Assembly (NCBI GenBank): GCA_025153755.1
Contig: JAOALD010000001.1
Coordinates: 806,001-870,000, forward strand
Source of the DNA: SAR92 clade bacterium H921
GTDB taxonomy: Bacteria > Pseudomonadota > Gammaproteobacteria > Pseudomonadales > Porticoccaceae
Direction of reading: 5' to 3'
Length of the DNA stretch: 64,000 nt
Shown here: positions 8,586 to 17,633 of the stretch, piece by piece
Layout of the letters: every line of letters begins with the position of its first letter
Position numbering within the stretch: the first letter of the stretch is position 1
Position numbers and translations under genes: made by a program
Notes under the pieces: generated by a model
Told to the model about the DNA's origin: nothing
Databases searched by the model: none
The model's input: only the letters and a program-made list of their open reading frames with translations

Positions 8586-10352
8586 ATGCCATTATTTAAA
8601 ACGGACAGTCCCATGCAAATTGAAACGCGCCCCGTTGACCTGAGTAGCTGCGACTTTGCCCAACAGCTCGACCCATTATTGCAGCGTATTTACCAGGCGC
8701 GGGGTATCAGTAATCAAGATCAGTTAGATCGTCATCTTTCCTGTCTTCCCAAGCCCGCGTCTATGCAGGGTGTGCATGCTGCGGTTGAGCGTCTAATTTT
8801 GGCGCTTGAGCAAAAACATCAGATTATGATTCTTGGGGACTTCGATGCCGATGGAGCTACTAGCTCGGCGCTAATGGTTCTGGCGCTCAAGGCTATGGGT
8901 TATGACAGTGTTAACTTCTTAGTGCCTAATCGTTTTGATTATGGTTATGGCCTGACCCCTGAGATTGTTGACCTCGCGGCACAAAATGCCCCTGATCTTA
9001 TTATTACAGTCGATAACGGGATCTCCAGTATTGAGGGAGTTGCCCATGCTAAAAGCCTCGGTATCGAAGTCATTGTAACTGACCACCACCTTCCCGGTAA
9101 TCTGCTTCCTGAGGCCGTGGCAATCGTAAATCCCAATCAGCCGGGCTGTGACTTTCCAAGTAAAAATCTCGCAGGTGTCGGCGTGGCATTTTATTTGCTC
9201 AGTGCACTGCGCGCCGAACTAAGACTTCAAAATTGGTTTACTGGGCAGGGCCTAGTCGAACCCAATATGGCCAACTGGTTGGATTTGGTGGCCTTGGGAA
9301 CCGTGGCGGATGTGGTGCCCTTAGATCAGGTGAATCGAGCTCTGGTGCATCAGGGGTTGCTGAGAATTCGCACTGGTCGTTGTCGTCCTGGCATTCAGGC
9401 GCTTCTCCGTATTGCAGGTAAAAACCCGAGCCGTCTAGTGGCTGCGGATCTAGGCTTTGCGGTGGGTCCTCGACTTAACGCTGCCGGTCGACTCGATGAT
9501 ATTTCTCTGGGAATTCAATGCTTGTTGACCGAAGATCCAGAGTTGGCGATGAACACTGCCCGCGCGCTCGATGAGTTAAACCAGGACCGAAAATTAATTG
9601 AGCAGGATATGCAACGCGAGGCACTGAGCATTGTGGGCAAACTGGTTTTTAATGCAGAGGACGAACTGCCCGCGGCGCTATGCCTATTTCAACCAGATTG
9701 GCACCAGGGCGTGGTGGGGTTGTTAGCGTCGCGTATCAAAGAAAAATATCATCGTCCGGTAGTGGCTTTTGCCCGCGGAGACAACGGCGAACTTAAAGGC
9801 TCGTCACGATCGATTCCCGGCCTGCATATTCGCGATGCTCTGGACGCAGTGGCAACTCAAAATCCAGGGCTAATTACTAAGTTTGGCGGCCATGCCATGG
9901 CGGCCGGTCTAAGTCTTGAGGAGCATAAGCTCGCTGAGTTCAAACAGGTTTTCGCCCTGCAGGTGGCCGCATCATTGAGTGAAGATGACCTGCAGGCCAA
10001 ATTAGTGACAGATGGTAGCCTAAATAGTGATCAGCTAACTATGCATACAGCTGAATTATTACGCGATAACGGACCCTGGGGGCAGCTTTTCCCCGAACCC
10101 TGCTTTGAGGGCGACTTTGTGGTTGTGCAGCAGCGCATTGTTGGTGAAAAACATCTTAAGCTGATGCTGGCATCCCATGACCAACCCCAATTAGTTATAG
10201 ACGCTATCTGGTTTAATATTGATACTTCGATTTGGCCCAATCATGAAACTGAGCTGGTGCGCTGTGTGTACCGATTGGATATAAACGAGTTTCGTGGTCA
10301 AGAAAACCTCCAGTTGCTGGTTCAGCACATAGAGCCCAAGAGCAATCATTAA
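8586..10352 (+). CDS. recJ: Single-strand-specific 5'-3' exonuclease RecJ
   Basis: DHH-family exonuclease of 588 residues acting in recombinational and mismatch repair. Motifs visible are GDFDADGATSS (about 84), VDNGISS, TDHHLPG (the DHH motif, about 160), and the DHHA1 region with GVVGLLASRIKEK and GGHAMAAGLSL. The start may be ATG 8586 or ATG 8613. The latter aligns better with the short N-terminus of E. coli RecJ, while the former has GAGG upstream. In E. coli recJ is immediately followed by prfB and lysS; here about 11 kb separates them. Confidence 0.95.
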   Translation: MPLFKTDSPMQIETRPVDLSSCDFAQQLDPLLQRIYQARGISNQDQLDRHLSCLPKPASMQGVHAAVERLILALEQKHQIMILGDFDADGATSSALMVLALKAMGYDSVNFLVPNRFDYGYGLTPEIVDLAAQNAPDLIITVDNGISSIEGVAHAKSLGIEVIVTDHHLPGNLLPEAVAIVNPNQPGCDFPSKNLAGVGVAFYLLSALRAELRLQNWFTGQGLVEPNMANWLDLVALGTVADVVPLDQVNRALVHQGLLRIRTGRCRPGIQALLRIAGKNPSRLVAADLGFAVGPRLNAAGRLDDISLGIQCLLTEDPELAMNTARALDELNQDRKLIEQDMQREALSIVGKLVFNAEDELPAALCLFQPDWHQGVVGLLASRIKEKYHRPVVAFARGDNGELKGSSRSIPGLHIRDALDAVATQNPGLITKFGGHAMAAGLSLEEHKLAEFKQVFALQVAASLSEDDLQAKLVTDGSLNSDQLTMHTAELLRDNGPWGQLFPEPCFEGDFVVVQQRIVGEKHLKLMLASHDQPQLVIDAIWFNIDTSIWPNHETELVRCVYRLDINEFRGQENLQLLVQHIEPKSNH

Positions 10353-10366
10353 AAAAGTAGAAAACT

Positions 10367-11281
10367 ATGAGTTTAAAAACAGACCTGCGGGCCGATTCGA
10401 TTCTTCTGCTAACGGCTTTTATTTGGGGTCTGGCTTTTGTTTATCAGCGCACGGGCATGGACCATATAGGGCCCATTACCTTCACCTTCGGACGTTTTTT
10501 TATCGGTGCACTAGCGATTTTGCCCCTGTGGTACCTGATGGAAAAACCAACACAAATTTTTGCTGTAAATAGGATCAATAAAAAGGCCGCATTGCTCGGG
10601 CTTGTGCTGACCGCAGGCATGCTACTACAGCAGTGGGGCATGGTGTATACCACTGCCGGCCGCGCTGGTTTCCTAACCGGGGTCTACATTATTTTTGTGC
10701 CAATCATCGGTATATTTTTCCGCAATAAAACCCAGTGGCCGACCTGGGTCGGCGTGGCTATGGCTATGGTTGGGCTGTTCTTTATGGGGCAGGTGGAAAG
10801 TGACGAATTATTTACGGGTGATATCCTGATTCTACTCGGCTCGGTGCTGTTTGCCCTTCACATGATTTTTACTGGCAAGCTGGCAAACCAAACATCTCCA
10901 TTTCGTTTAATTTTTATACAGTTTGTGGTGGCCTCAATTATCAGCTTTATTATGGTGCCTATCTTTGAGGCTTGGAACTGGCAGGGTATTTTGGATGCAG
11001 GTGTGGCATTGCTCTATGTGGGTGTTATGTCATCTGGCGTCGCCTTTTGCCTACAGGTGGTTGGCCAGCGCACAGCGCCTGCCTCTCATGCCTCAATTAT
11101 TTTGAGTTTTGAGTCTATGTTTGCAGCCCTCTGCGGCTGGTGGTTACTGGATGAGTATCTGACTGATCCAGAGTTGCTTGGTTGTGGTCTTATTTTGGCG
11201 GGTGGTCTTATGTCCCAGTTAAAAGTATTGCTGAAGCAATCTGCAGGTGATCCGATCGTGCATCCCCATGGTGTGAACTAA
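10367..11281 (+). CDS. DMT-superfamily (EamA) permease
   Basis: A 304-residue inner-membrane protein with about ten hydrophobic helices in two EamA repeats. The first opens SILLLTAFIWGLAFVYQRTG and the second begins around GDILILLGSVLFALHMIF. The glycine/tryptophan-rich ends of each repeat (PASHASIILSFESMFAA) are typical of drug/metabolite exporters. Substrate unknown. The gene starts 14 bases after recJ and is probably co-transcribed with it. Confidence 0.88.
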   Translation: MSLKTDLRADSILLLTAFIWGLAFVYQRTGMDHIGPITFTFGRFFIGALAILPLWYLMEKPTQIFAVNRINKKAALLGLVLTAGMLLQQWGMVYTTAGRAGFLTGVYIIFVPIIGIFFRNKTQWPTWVGVAMAMVGLFFMGQVESDELFTGDILILLGSVLFALHMIFTGKLANQTSPFRLIFIQFVVASIISFIMVPIFEAWNWQGILDAGVALLYVGVMSSGVAFCLQVVGQRTAPASHASIILSFESMFAALCGWWLLDEYLTDPELLGCGLILAGGLMSQLKVLLKQSAGDPIVHPHGVN

Positions 11282-11352
11282 GCTTTTTTTAGTGGTCTAA
11301 CTCTTTGTGGGGTCACAAGCTGCCGCTAAACAATGAACTGGAGGTTAAAAGA

Positions 11353-11826
11353 ATGAATAGACGAACATGGATACAGCGACTAGGACTTGGATTTGTGAGC
11401 ATGGCCGTCAGCACCAGACTATGGGCCCTCGACAAGTTAGAATTGGCGGACAGCGTCTGGAAACAGCGGCTCACTGAGGCGGAGTATTATATTCTTCGTG
11501 ACGAAGGTACCGAAGCGGCGGGGTCAAGCGCCTTAAATGATGAGCACAGAGATGGTGAGTATCAGTGTGCGGGCTGCGATTTACCGCTGTTTACGGCAGA
11601 GATGAAATATGAAAGTGGTACAGGCTGGCCGTCATTTTTTACCCATATTGATAAGCATTTAGAAACTAAACGAGATTTTAAATTAATTTGGCCACGCCTT
11701 GAATATCACTGTGCTCGCTGCGGTGGTCATCAGGGCCACGTGTTTGATGATGGCCCCGAGCCCACCGGTCAGCGCTGGTGTAACAATGGCTTGGCGCTAA
11801 AGTTTATTCCCCGTTCTCAGGCTTGA
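11353..11826 (+). CDS. msrB: Peptide-methionine (R)-S-oxide reductase with Tat-like signal
   Basis: Reduces the R form of methionine sulfoxide in proteins. The 157-residue product has the MsrB fold motifs: zinc cysteines in CAGC (C72, C75) and CARC (C120, C123), SGTGWPSF, and the active-site cysteine in RWCNNGLALKF (C143). The family more often has Asn-Ser after the catalytic region; here it is Asn-Gly. ATG 11353 has GGAGG (11340-11344) 8 bases upstream, much better than the in-frame ATG at 11305. The N-terminus NRRTWIQR, then a hydrophobic run ending LWA, looks like a twin-arginine export signal, so the enzyme probably works in the periplasm. Confidence 0.9.
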   Translation: MNRRTWIQRLGLGFVSMAVSTRLWALDKLELADSVWKQRLTEAEYYILRDEGTEAAGSSALNDEHRDGEYQCAGCDLPLFTAEMKYESGTGWPSFFTHIDKHLETKRDFKLIWPRLEYHCARCGGHQGHVFDDGPEPTGQRWCNNGLALKFIPRSQA

Positions 11827-11944
11827 TTGGCGATTAAATGTCTGGGTGGTATTGCCTATCCTAAGGGTCACCCAGCGGCAGTGAAGTTATGTTTTCCTAG
11901 CCGTTGGTTTGCAGTAGCAGACAGGCGAAATCGGTTTGACGGTG

Positions 11945-12559
11945 CTAGTCCATTAGTGGCTGTATATATTTCTTAATAACCTCTTTAATGATAGGTTGCG
12001 CCAGTGCAGTTGGATGCAGACCATCTGCTTGAATCATACCCTCGGTAACGGCTAGCTCTTCAAGTTGAAAGGGAATTAAAAGAACCTGCTGCTCATCAGA
12101 TATCTCGGGGTACACTGCGGCAAAGGCATCGGAGTAACGGCGACCATAGTTGGGTGGCAGACGCATGCCGAATAAAATTGGTTCGGCACCAGCTTGGCGG
12201 CACAGCTCGATCATGGCCAGCAAGTTACGTTTCATCAGATTCAGCGGCTGACCACGCAGACCATCATTGCCTCCCAGTTCTAACAGCACATAATTAGGGC
12301 TGAATTTTTCCAGAAGCAGAGGTAATCGGTTCAAGCCACCACCCGTGGTGTCGCCGCTAATGCTGCCATTAATAATTCGATGCCTGTCGTCCAAATCATC
12401 TTTCAATAATGCGACCCAGCCGCTTTCTTGGTTGACGCCATAGCCCGCACTGAGGCTGTCACCTAAAACGAGCAGAGTTGATCCATAAGTATTGGCGCTG
12501 AGTAAAATAAAAAGGCAACATAGGCGCCTGATAAAAGTGATTGTTATGGCAATCCGCAT
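11945..12559 (-). CDS. tesA: TesA-like GDSL esterase / lysophospholipase
   Basis: SGNH/GDSL hydrolase of 204 residues corresponding to E. coli TesA (thioesterase I / protease I / lysophospholipase L1). A signal peptide with a hydrophobic core (LCCLFILLSANTYG) targets it to the periplasm. Catalytic blocks are GDSLSAGYG (S35), ELGGNDGLRG and DGLHPTA (Asp-His near the C-terminus). It is divergent from the ybbA-like gene across 74 bases, the same arrangement as tesA/ybbA-ybbP in E. coli, which supports the assignment. Confidence 0.93.
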   Translation of the reverse strand: MRIAITITFIRRLCCLFILLSANTYGSTLLVLGDSLSAGYGVNQESGWVALLKDDLDDRHRIINGSISGDTTGGGLNRLPLLLEKFSPNYVLLELGGNDGLRGQPLNLMKRNLLAMIELCRQAGAEPILFGMRLPPNYGRRYSDAFAAVYPEISDEQQVLLIPFQLEELAVTEGMIQADGLHPTALAQPIIKEVIKKYIQPLMD

Positions 12560-12633
12560 AAATTTTCTCTTTATATATTTTCTTTTAACATTTACTGCAG
12601 TGTATGCAATTTTGTTAGCAATGGATATTTGAA

Positions 12634-13710
12634 ATGATCGAAGTCAGTAATGTCAGCAAGCAGGTAAGTACCTTAGAAGGTACGCTCAGTATTTTGGATA
12701 AGATCAACTTGACGCTGGTAGCGGGAGAGAGTTTAGCTATTGTTGGCCCCTCTGGTTCAGGTAAGTCAACATTGTTGGGTATCCTGGCTGGTCTTGATCT
12801 GCCTACATCGGGGTCGGTAAGCCTTAATGGTCAAAACATTACAGCTATGGATGAAGAGGGTCGCGCTGCTGTGCGAGCCGACCATGTGGGTTTTGTTTTT
12901 CAGTCGTTTCATCTCTTACCCGGATTAACCGCCCTAGAAAACGTTGCACTACCACTGGAATTGCAGGGTGACAAAGATGCACTAAAAACCGCCGCTCACT
13001 ATCTCCAGCGGGTGGGTTTGGATCAACGTACCACTCATTACCCTCGCCAGTTATCTGGGGGTGAGCAACAACGCGTTGCGGTGGCCAGAGCGTTTGCCTG
13101 CCGGCCAACGATTCTTTTTGCCGATGAACCCACAGGAAATTTGGACACAGGTACGGGTGATAAAATTAATAATTTGCTGTTTGACCTAAACCGGGAAGAG
13201 GGCACCACATTGGTGCTGGTGACCCATGAGCACAATCTTGCTGCTCGCTGTGGTCAACGTCTAGTGCTGACTGGAGGTCGACAAGTTACAGAAAATTTGG
13301 TGAAGAAAAAGTCCAGCGCTAAAAAGACGGCTGATAATAAGCATGTCGTCACCAAAGCGGCAGTCGCCCAGCCAAAATCTAAGTCTGTGGCAAAGGCCAA
13401 GGCGGTTGCAAAGGCTAAAGTAGTTGCAAAGACTCAGGCGGTTGTAAAGACTAAAGCGGTTCCAAAGGCTAAAGCGGTTGCAAAGGCTAAAGCGGCGCCA
13501 AAGGCTAAAGCAGTTCCAAAGACTAAAGCAGCGCCAAAGGCTAAAGCAGTTCCAAAGACTAAAGCAGCGCCAAAGGCTAAAGCAGTTGCAAAGACTAAAG
13601 CAGCGCCAAAGGCTAAAGCGGCGCCAAAGGCTAAAGCGGCGCGAAAGGCTAAAGCAGTTCCAAAGGCTAAAGCGGCGACCAAGAGCAAAAACCAGGATAG
13701 TAAACGCTGA
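12634..13710 (+). CDS. ybbA: ABC exporter ATPase (YbbA-like) with Lys/Ala repeat tail
   Basis: ATPase subunit of a MacB/LolD-type ABC system, partner of the permease gene it overlaps. Walker A is GPSGSGKST (38-46), the signature LSGGEQQ starts near 140 and Walker B plus catalytic Glu is FADEPTGNLD (D164, E165). The canonical ATPase ends near residue 222, where YbbA proteins normally stop. About 135 further residues follow, made almost only of Lys, Ala, Pro, Val and Thr in repeats such as KAKAVPKTKAAP. The tail resembles histone-H1-like or AlgP-type repeats. The frame is intact to the stop overlapping the permease ATG by one base. Confidence 0.9.
   Translation: MIEVSNVSKQVSTLEGTLSILDKINLTLVAGESLAIVGPSGSGKSTLLGILAGLDLPTSGSVSLNGQNITAMDEEGRAAVRADHVGFVFQSFHLLPGLTALENVALPLELQGDKDALKTAAHYLQRVGLDQRTTHYPRQLSGGEQQRVAVARAFACRPTILFADEPTGNLDTGTGDKINNLLFDLNREEGTTLVLVTHEHNLAARCGQRLVLTGGRQVTENLVKKKSSAKKTADNKHVVTKAAVAQPKSKSVAKAKAVAKAKVVAKTQAVVKTKAVPKAKAVAKAKAAPKAKAVPKTKAAPKAKAVPKTKAAPKAKAVAKTKAAPKAKAAPKAKAARKAKAVPKAKAATKSKNQDSKR
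13386..13680 (+). repeat. Tandem 18-base repeat encoding the Lys/Ala tail
   Basis: Imperfect tandem units of about 18 bases, built on gcgccaaaggctaaagca and variants (gttgcaaag, gttccaaag), fill this stretch in frame with the ATPase gene. Each unit encodes six residues of the type Lys-Ala-x-Pro/Ala-Lys-Ala/Thr. Because the unit length is a multiple of three, slippage would change tail length without breaking the frame or the downstream gene. Confidence 0.9.
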
Positions 13711-16199
13711 TGCAAGCACTAAGAATGTTGATGCGCGCCTGGCGAGGCGGGCAGTTGGGACTTATAGTTTGGTCACTGGTGCTGGCAGTTGCCGTGGTGA
13801 CTTCTGTCTCTTTGCTGGCTGAACGTATCGAGCGGGCGCTTACCGCAGAGTCCAGTGCCTTTTTGGCCGCTGATTTGGTGGTTAGAAGCAATAAGCCAAC
13901 GCCAAATGCATGGATAACGGAAGCACAGTCGCGCGGTATAGAAACAGCGCAGATGGTGAGCTTTGCCTCTATGGTATATCACCAGTCGGATATGCATCTG
14001 GCCTCTATTAAAGCAGTGCAAAGTAACTATCCGCTACGTGGCGTTATCAAGCGTTCATTAACGCCATTTACCTTGGATGAAAATCTCATTGAAGCCGTTG
14101 ACTATGGTCCGGCCCTGGGAGAAGCCTGGGTTGATGCAAGGCTGTTACCCTTACTTAACATCGAGCTTGGCGATGATATAGAGCTTGGTGATACTGTTCT
14201 CAAAGTGACTCAGATAATTGTTGAAGAACCTGACAGCGGCTCTTACAGTTTCATTGGTGCCCGGGTATTGATGAATTGGGGAGATGTTGCAGCCGCAGGC
14301 ATAGTGCAGCCGGGCAGCCGTGTCACTTACAAGTACCTAATGGCTGCGGGTACTGATGAAAATACTTTTATTGGCTACAGTGACTGGCTAAAAAATCAAA
14401 TGAGCATTCACGATCGTCTTATTACTCCAGATGAGGCTCAAGCCAGTATTGCCAGTACCATGGATCGAGGGCGACGATTTCTATTGCTGGCCGGTAGTAT
14501 TGGTGTAGTGCTAGCCGGGATTGCCCTAGCTTTGGCCAGCCATCATTTTGCGGCAGGACAGACTCAACAGGTGGCACTGCTTAAAAGTTGGGGTCTCTCC
14601 GCTATTAGAGTGCGCTCCCTTTATTTACAACAAAGTTTATGGCTTGGTCTTGGTGGCTCCCTTGTGGGACTGTCAGTCGGCTATGTTTTTTCCGAATTAC
14701 TCATTGCAATTGTTCGTGAATGGCTTCCCATAGCACTGCCCTCTGCGGGGATTAGACCTTGGATCACTGGAATGGCCACAGGCCTACTCTGTTTGGGAGG
14801 CTTTACCTTGCCTGCTCTTTGGCATCTGCCAGCTCAGTCTCCGCTTGCGGTGTTGCGACAGGATGTTCAGGTTGCGCCAGTGAGTTCTGCTATTCGTGGT
14901 GCCTTTGGTGTAGCGGCAGTGGCTGGATTACTGCTGTGGTATAGCAATAGTTTATACCTGTCTGTGGCTATCTTGGCTGGCTATGCACTTACTGCTCTGG
15001 CCACAGTGGTTATTGGTTTAGGGATGTTGCGGCTAGGAAAGAATTATGGCCAGCGCCTGGGTAGTATCTGGCGTTTAGCGCTGAGTAATCTATGGCGACG
15101 CAGGTCGCAAAGTGTAATCCAGATGGTGGGCTTTTCTGGGGCCATTGCCCTGTTAATGATAATGGTGGTAGTGCGAACTTCATTGATTGATGAGTGGCGC
15201 TTTCAGCTAGCCGAGGATGCACCCAATCATTTTTTGGTCAATGTGGCCCCCTATGAGCTCGACGGAGTGCGCGACTTAGTCAATGAGCAAAATCTTGAGA
15301 CTGCCGGATGGTATGCCATGGTCCGTGGCAGAATGACCGCCATTAATGGGCAGTTAATTACTGAAGCTCAAAAAGACAGCCATGAGTCTTTTCGGCGCGA
15401 ACTAAATCTTAGCTGGACATCAGAATTGCCGGAGGGCAATAAGATCACCGACGGGCAGTGGTGGGATGAGGTGGATAGTGCCACGACGATCGCGCCTGTG
15501 TCTCTCGAAGAAGAGTTAGCACAGGAGCTTGGGCTAAAACTAGGTGATCGTATTACCTTTAGTGTCGGCGGTTTGATCTTCGAGTCAGAAGTGGCCAACA
15601 CTCGGTCTCTTAACTGGGACAATATGACACCTAATTTCTACTTCCTGTTTCCTGAAGGTTTACTCGAAGAGTACCCGCGCACTAGCATGACTAGCCTATA
15701 TATACCGCCTAAGCAAAAACTGTTGGTCAATGACTTGCTGCGCAAGTACCCCACCGTACAGGTGATAGAGCTAGATAAAATTATTGATCGAATTCGTACC
15801 ATTGTCTCTCAGGTCACTCGTGGCTTGGAGGTTATGACGTTGCTAATACTCAGCTGTGGCGTTCTGGTGATGTTTGCCGCGGTAAGTCTGTCGATGTCGG
15901 AGCGGCTTCAAGAGAGTGCTGTATTGCGTACACTTGGCAGTTCCAGACGCTTGATACTCGGCATTCAGTTGGTCGAGTTTAGTACTCTGGGGATAATGGC
16001 AGGGCTCTTGGCTTCAATTGGTGCCGAGGCTACCGTTGCTATGCTTCAACGCTTTATGTTTGATCTGCCCTTCGCATTGCACCCTTGGTTGTGGGTTACA
16101 GGACCGCTGTTAGGGGGGCTGCTTGTGGGTGCCCTCGGCATAGCATATAGCCGCAAGGCCGTTGTGCAGCCACCGCTTGAAGTACTGAAAAGTATTTAG
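13710..16199 (+). CDS. ybbP: ABC transporter permease (YbbP/FtsX family)
   Basis: Large permease of 829 residues. One transmembrane helix lies at the N-terminus (LGLIVWSLVLAVAVVTSVSL), followed by a periplasmic domain. A membrane block with FtsX-type motifs comes near residues 255-350 (HHFAAGQTQQVALLKSWGL), then a second periplasmic domain. Three C-terminal helices start near 705 (SMSERLQESAVLRTLGSSRR). This matches E. coli YbbP in size and order. The ATG overlaps the ATPase stop by one base. By family the pair is a MacB-like mechanotransmitter or lipid/peptide exporter linked with TesA; the substrate is unknown. Confidence 0.93.
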   Translation: MQALRMLMRAWRGGQLGLIVWSLVLAVAVVTSVSLLAERIERALTAESSAFLAADLVVRSNKPTPNAWITEAQSRGIETAQMVSFASMVYHQSDMHLASIKAVQSNYPLRGVIKRSLTPFTLDENLIEAVDYGPALGEAWVDARLLPLLNIELGDDIELGDTVLKVTQIIVEEPDSGSYSFIGARVLMNWGDVAAAGIVQPGSRVTYKYLMAAGTDENTFIGYSDWLKNQMSIHDRLITPDEAQASIASTMDRGRRFLLLAGSIGVVLAGIALALASHHFAAGQTQQVALLKSWGLSAIRVRSLYLQQSLWLGLGGSLVGLSVGYVFSELLIAIVREWLPIALPSAGIRPWITGMATGLLCLGGFTLPALWHLPAQSPLAVLRQDVQVAPVSSAIRGAFGVAAVAGLLLWYSNSLYLSVAILAGYALTALATVVIGLGMLRLGKNYGQRLGSIWRLALSNLWRRRSQSVIQMVGFSGAIALLMIMVVVRTSLIDEWRFQLAEDAPNHFLVNVAPYELDGVRDLVNEQNLETAGWYAMVRGRMTAINGQLITEAQKDSHESFRRELNLSWTSELPEGNKITDGQWWDEVDSATTIAPVSLEEELAQELGLKLGDRITFSVGGLIFESEVANTRSLNWDNMTPNFYFLFPEGLLEEYPRTSMTSLYIPPKQKLLVNDLLRKYPTVQVIELDKIIDRIRTIVSQVTRGLEVMTLLILSCGVLVMFAAVSLSMSERLQESAVLRTLGSSRRLILGIQLVEFSTLGIMAGLLASIGAEATVAMLQRFMFDLPFALHPWLWVTGPLLGGLLVGALGIAYSRKAVVQPPLEVLKSI

Positions 16200-16235
16200 A
16201 ATAAAGTATCAGAGGCTGCGGCTCTGGGGCCATTG

Positions 16236-17633
16236 TTACTGTATTGGTAGCTGTATGTGGAAGGTGGTTCCCACATCTGGGTCAGAGGTAACGGCAATGT
16301 GTCCCTGATGCTGCTCGGTGATAATAAAGTGCGAGAAAGAGAGACGCTTGCCCGCATTGTAGGAACCATTGGCGTCGCCATCGGCAGCGAAGGGTTCAAA
16401 GATGGTTTTTTGATCCTCCAAGCTAATACCGCGGCCATTGTGCTGAATGCGAACCCAGATGTTTTCGTAGAACTTGGTGACTTCAATGTTAATTTCTGGT
16501 GAGCGCTCTAAGTCGTCAACCTTACCCAGGGCATAACATGAGTGCCTGAATAGGCTCAAAAACACCTGTTGTAATTCGGTGATATAGCAGGCTATCTCAG
16601 GCACATCATCGGCGTAATCAATCTTTATATGTATATCGCGAAACCTTAGGCCCGCCATAACCGACAGTACATCATTGGCAAGTTCGACACTGTGATTAAC
16701 AATATCTTTCATGTCTGCCATCACTTTGTGACCGCCGCCACTACCAGAATAATGGACTAAATTGCTGATCACTGACGTAGCCTGTTGGCCGCGTATCATG
16801 GCATCTTCTAATAATTCGTTTAGTCCCATACCGTCGATCGGCTCATCGGTTAGGCCAAGTCTCACTGTCTGTACATCTTTCAGGATAGCCCGCAGAGGAA
16901 TATTAATATCATGGGCCATAATAGAAGCCATCTCACCCATGGAAGACATTTTGTCGCGTTGAATTAAGAGAGTTTCATTGTGCACTCGCTGAGTAACGTC
17001 ATCGACCAAAATAACTACTCCAGTCTCAAGCTGGTTATGTAAAGGATAGATGGTGATATCAAAATGATACTGACCACGCTGACTGTATTTGATGGTCAGA
17101 GTCTTATTATCATCCTGGGCCTGCTTAATTTGTTGCGGTGTAATAGTGATCGTTGGGTAGGCCTGCCATAGATCTAAGCCCAGCACCGCACTGGAAGCAA
17201 TACCGCTAATTTCCTCAGCCCGCTGATTCCATTGGGTAATCTGGTTCTGTTTGTTAAGACCAATCAGCATTAACGGCATAGAGCGCAGGATGCTAGTGAT
17301 GTAGGACTCTGAACTGAGCAGGCGGGCGGCTGTGCCTCTGTGTTCGGCTACTTCATCTTCCAAGGTCGCTGTGCGCTCTTTGACGCGCAATTCCAGCTGG
17401 GTGCGAATTTCTTCAAGCTCATTATTGTAGCGGCGAGCTTGGCGACGGCTAAAGAACAGCCGCAGAGCGGTTATCGAAACGGCAATTAATAGCAGGCTAC
17501 TTGAAAAATTGGCGACATATTGCCAGTTGGTCGAGCCATCGCTGTTGCGGACAAACCAGAAAATATCGGCTGCTGCCAACGGGCTGTAGGTCAGGACTGT
17601 AAACAGGGCAACAACAGGATTGAATAATTTCAA
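16236..17633 (-). CDS. PAS-containing sensor histidine kinase with degenerate ATPase motifs
   Basis: A 465-residue membrane sensor with two N-terminal hydrophobic segments (about 4-22 and 42-62), a coiled coil (about 70-100) and a PAS domain (about 105-215; LIGLNKQNQITQWNQRAEE). The phosphoacceptor box MAHDINIPLRAI (H241) resembles the HPK4-type AHEINNPL. The ATPase domain is abnormal. The N-box asparagine is replaced (SLFRHSCYAL, about 360), the G1 Asp is His (HNGRG, H398) and the G2 glycine loop reads NAGKRLSFS. The F-box FEPF is kept. It may therefore bind ATP poorly or act as a non-kinase sensor. No response regulator is adjacent. Convergent with ybbP. Confidence 0.85.
   Translation of the reverse strand: MKLFNPVVALFTVLTYSPLAAADIFWFVRNSDGSTNWQYVANFSSSLLLIAVSITALRLFFSRRQARRYNNELEEIRTQLELRVKERTATLEDEVAEHRGTAARLLSSESYITSILRSMPLMLIGLNKQNQITQWNQRAEEISGIASSAVLGLDLWQAYPTITITPQQIKQAQDDNKTLTIKYSQRGQYHFDITIYPLHNQLETGVVILVDDVTQRVHNETLLIQRDKMSSMGEMASIMAHDINIPLRAILKDVQTVRLGLTDEPIDGMGLNELLEDAMIRGQQATSVISNLVHYSGSGGGHKVMADMKDIVNHSVELANDVLSVMAGLRFRDIHIKIDYADDVPEIACYITELQQVFLSLFRHSCYALGKVDDLERSPEINIEVTKFYENIWVRIQHNGRGISLEDQKTIFEPFAADGDANGSYNAGKRLSFSHFIITEQHQGHIAVTSDPDVGTTFHIQLPIQ

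Noticed and set aside
13261-13719. Long minus-strand frames and other plus frames over the Lys/Ala repeat (FSLWRRFSLW-like or QRLKQ-like proteins)
   Set aside because: They are mirror images of the repeat in the ATPase gene. Periodic sequence keeps all frames open; they have no RBS and no recognisable domain.
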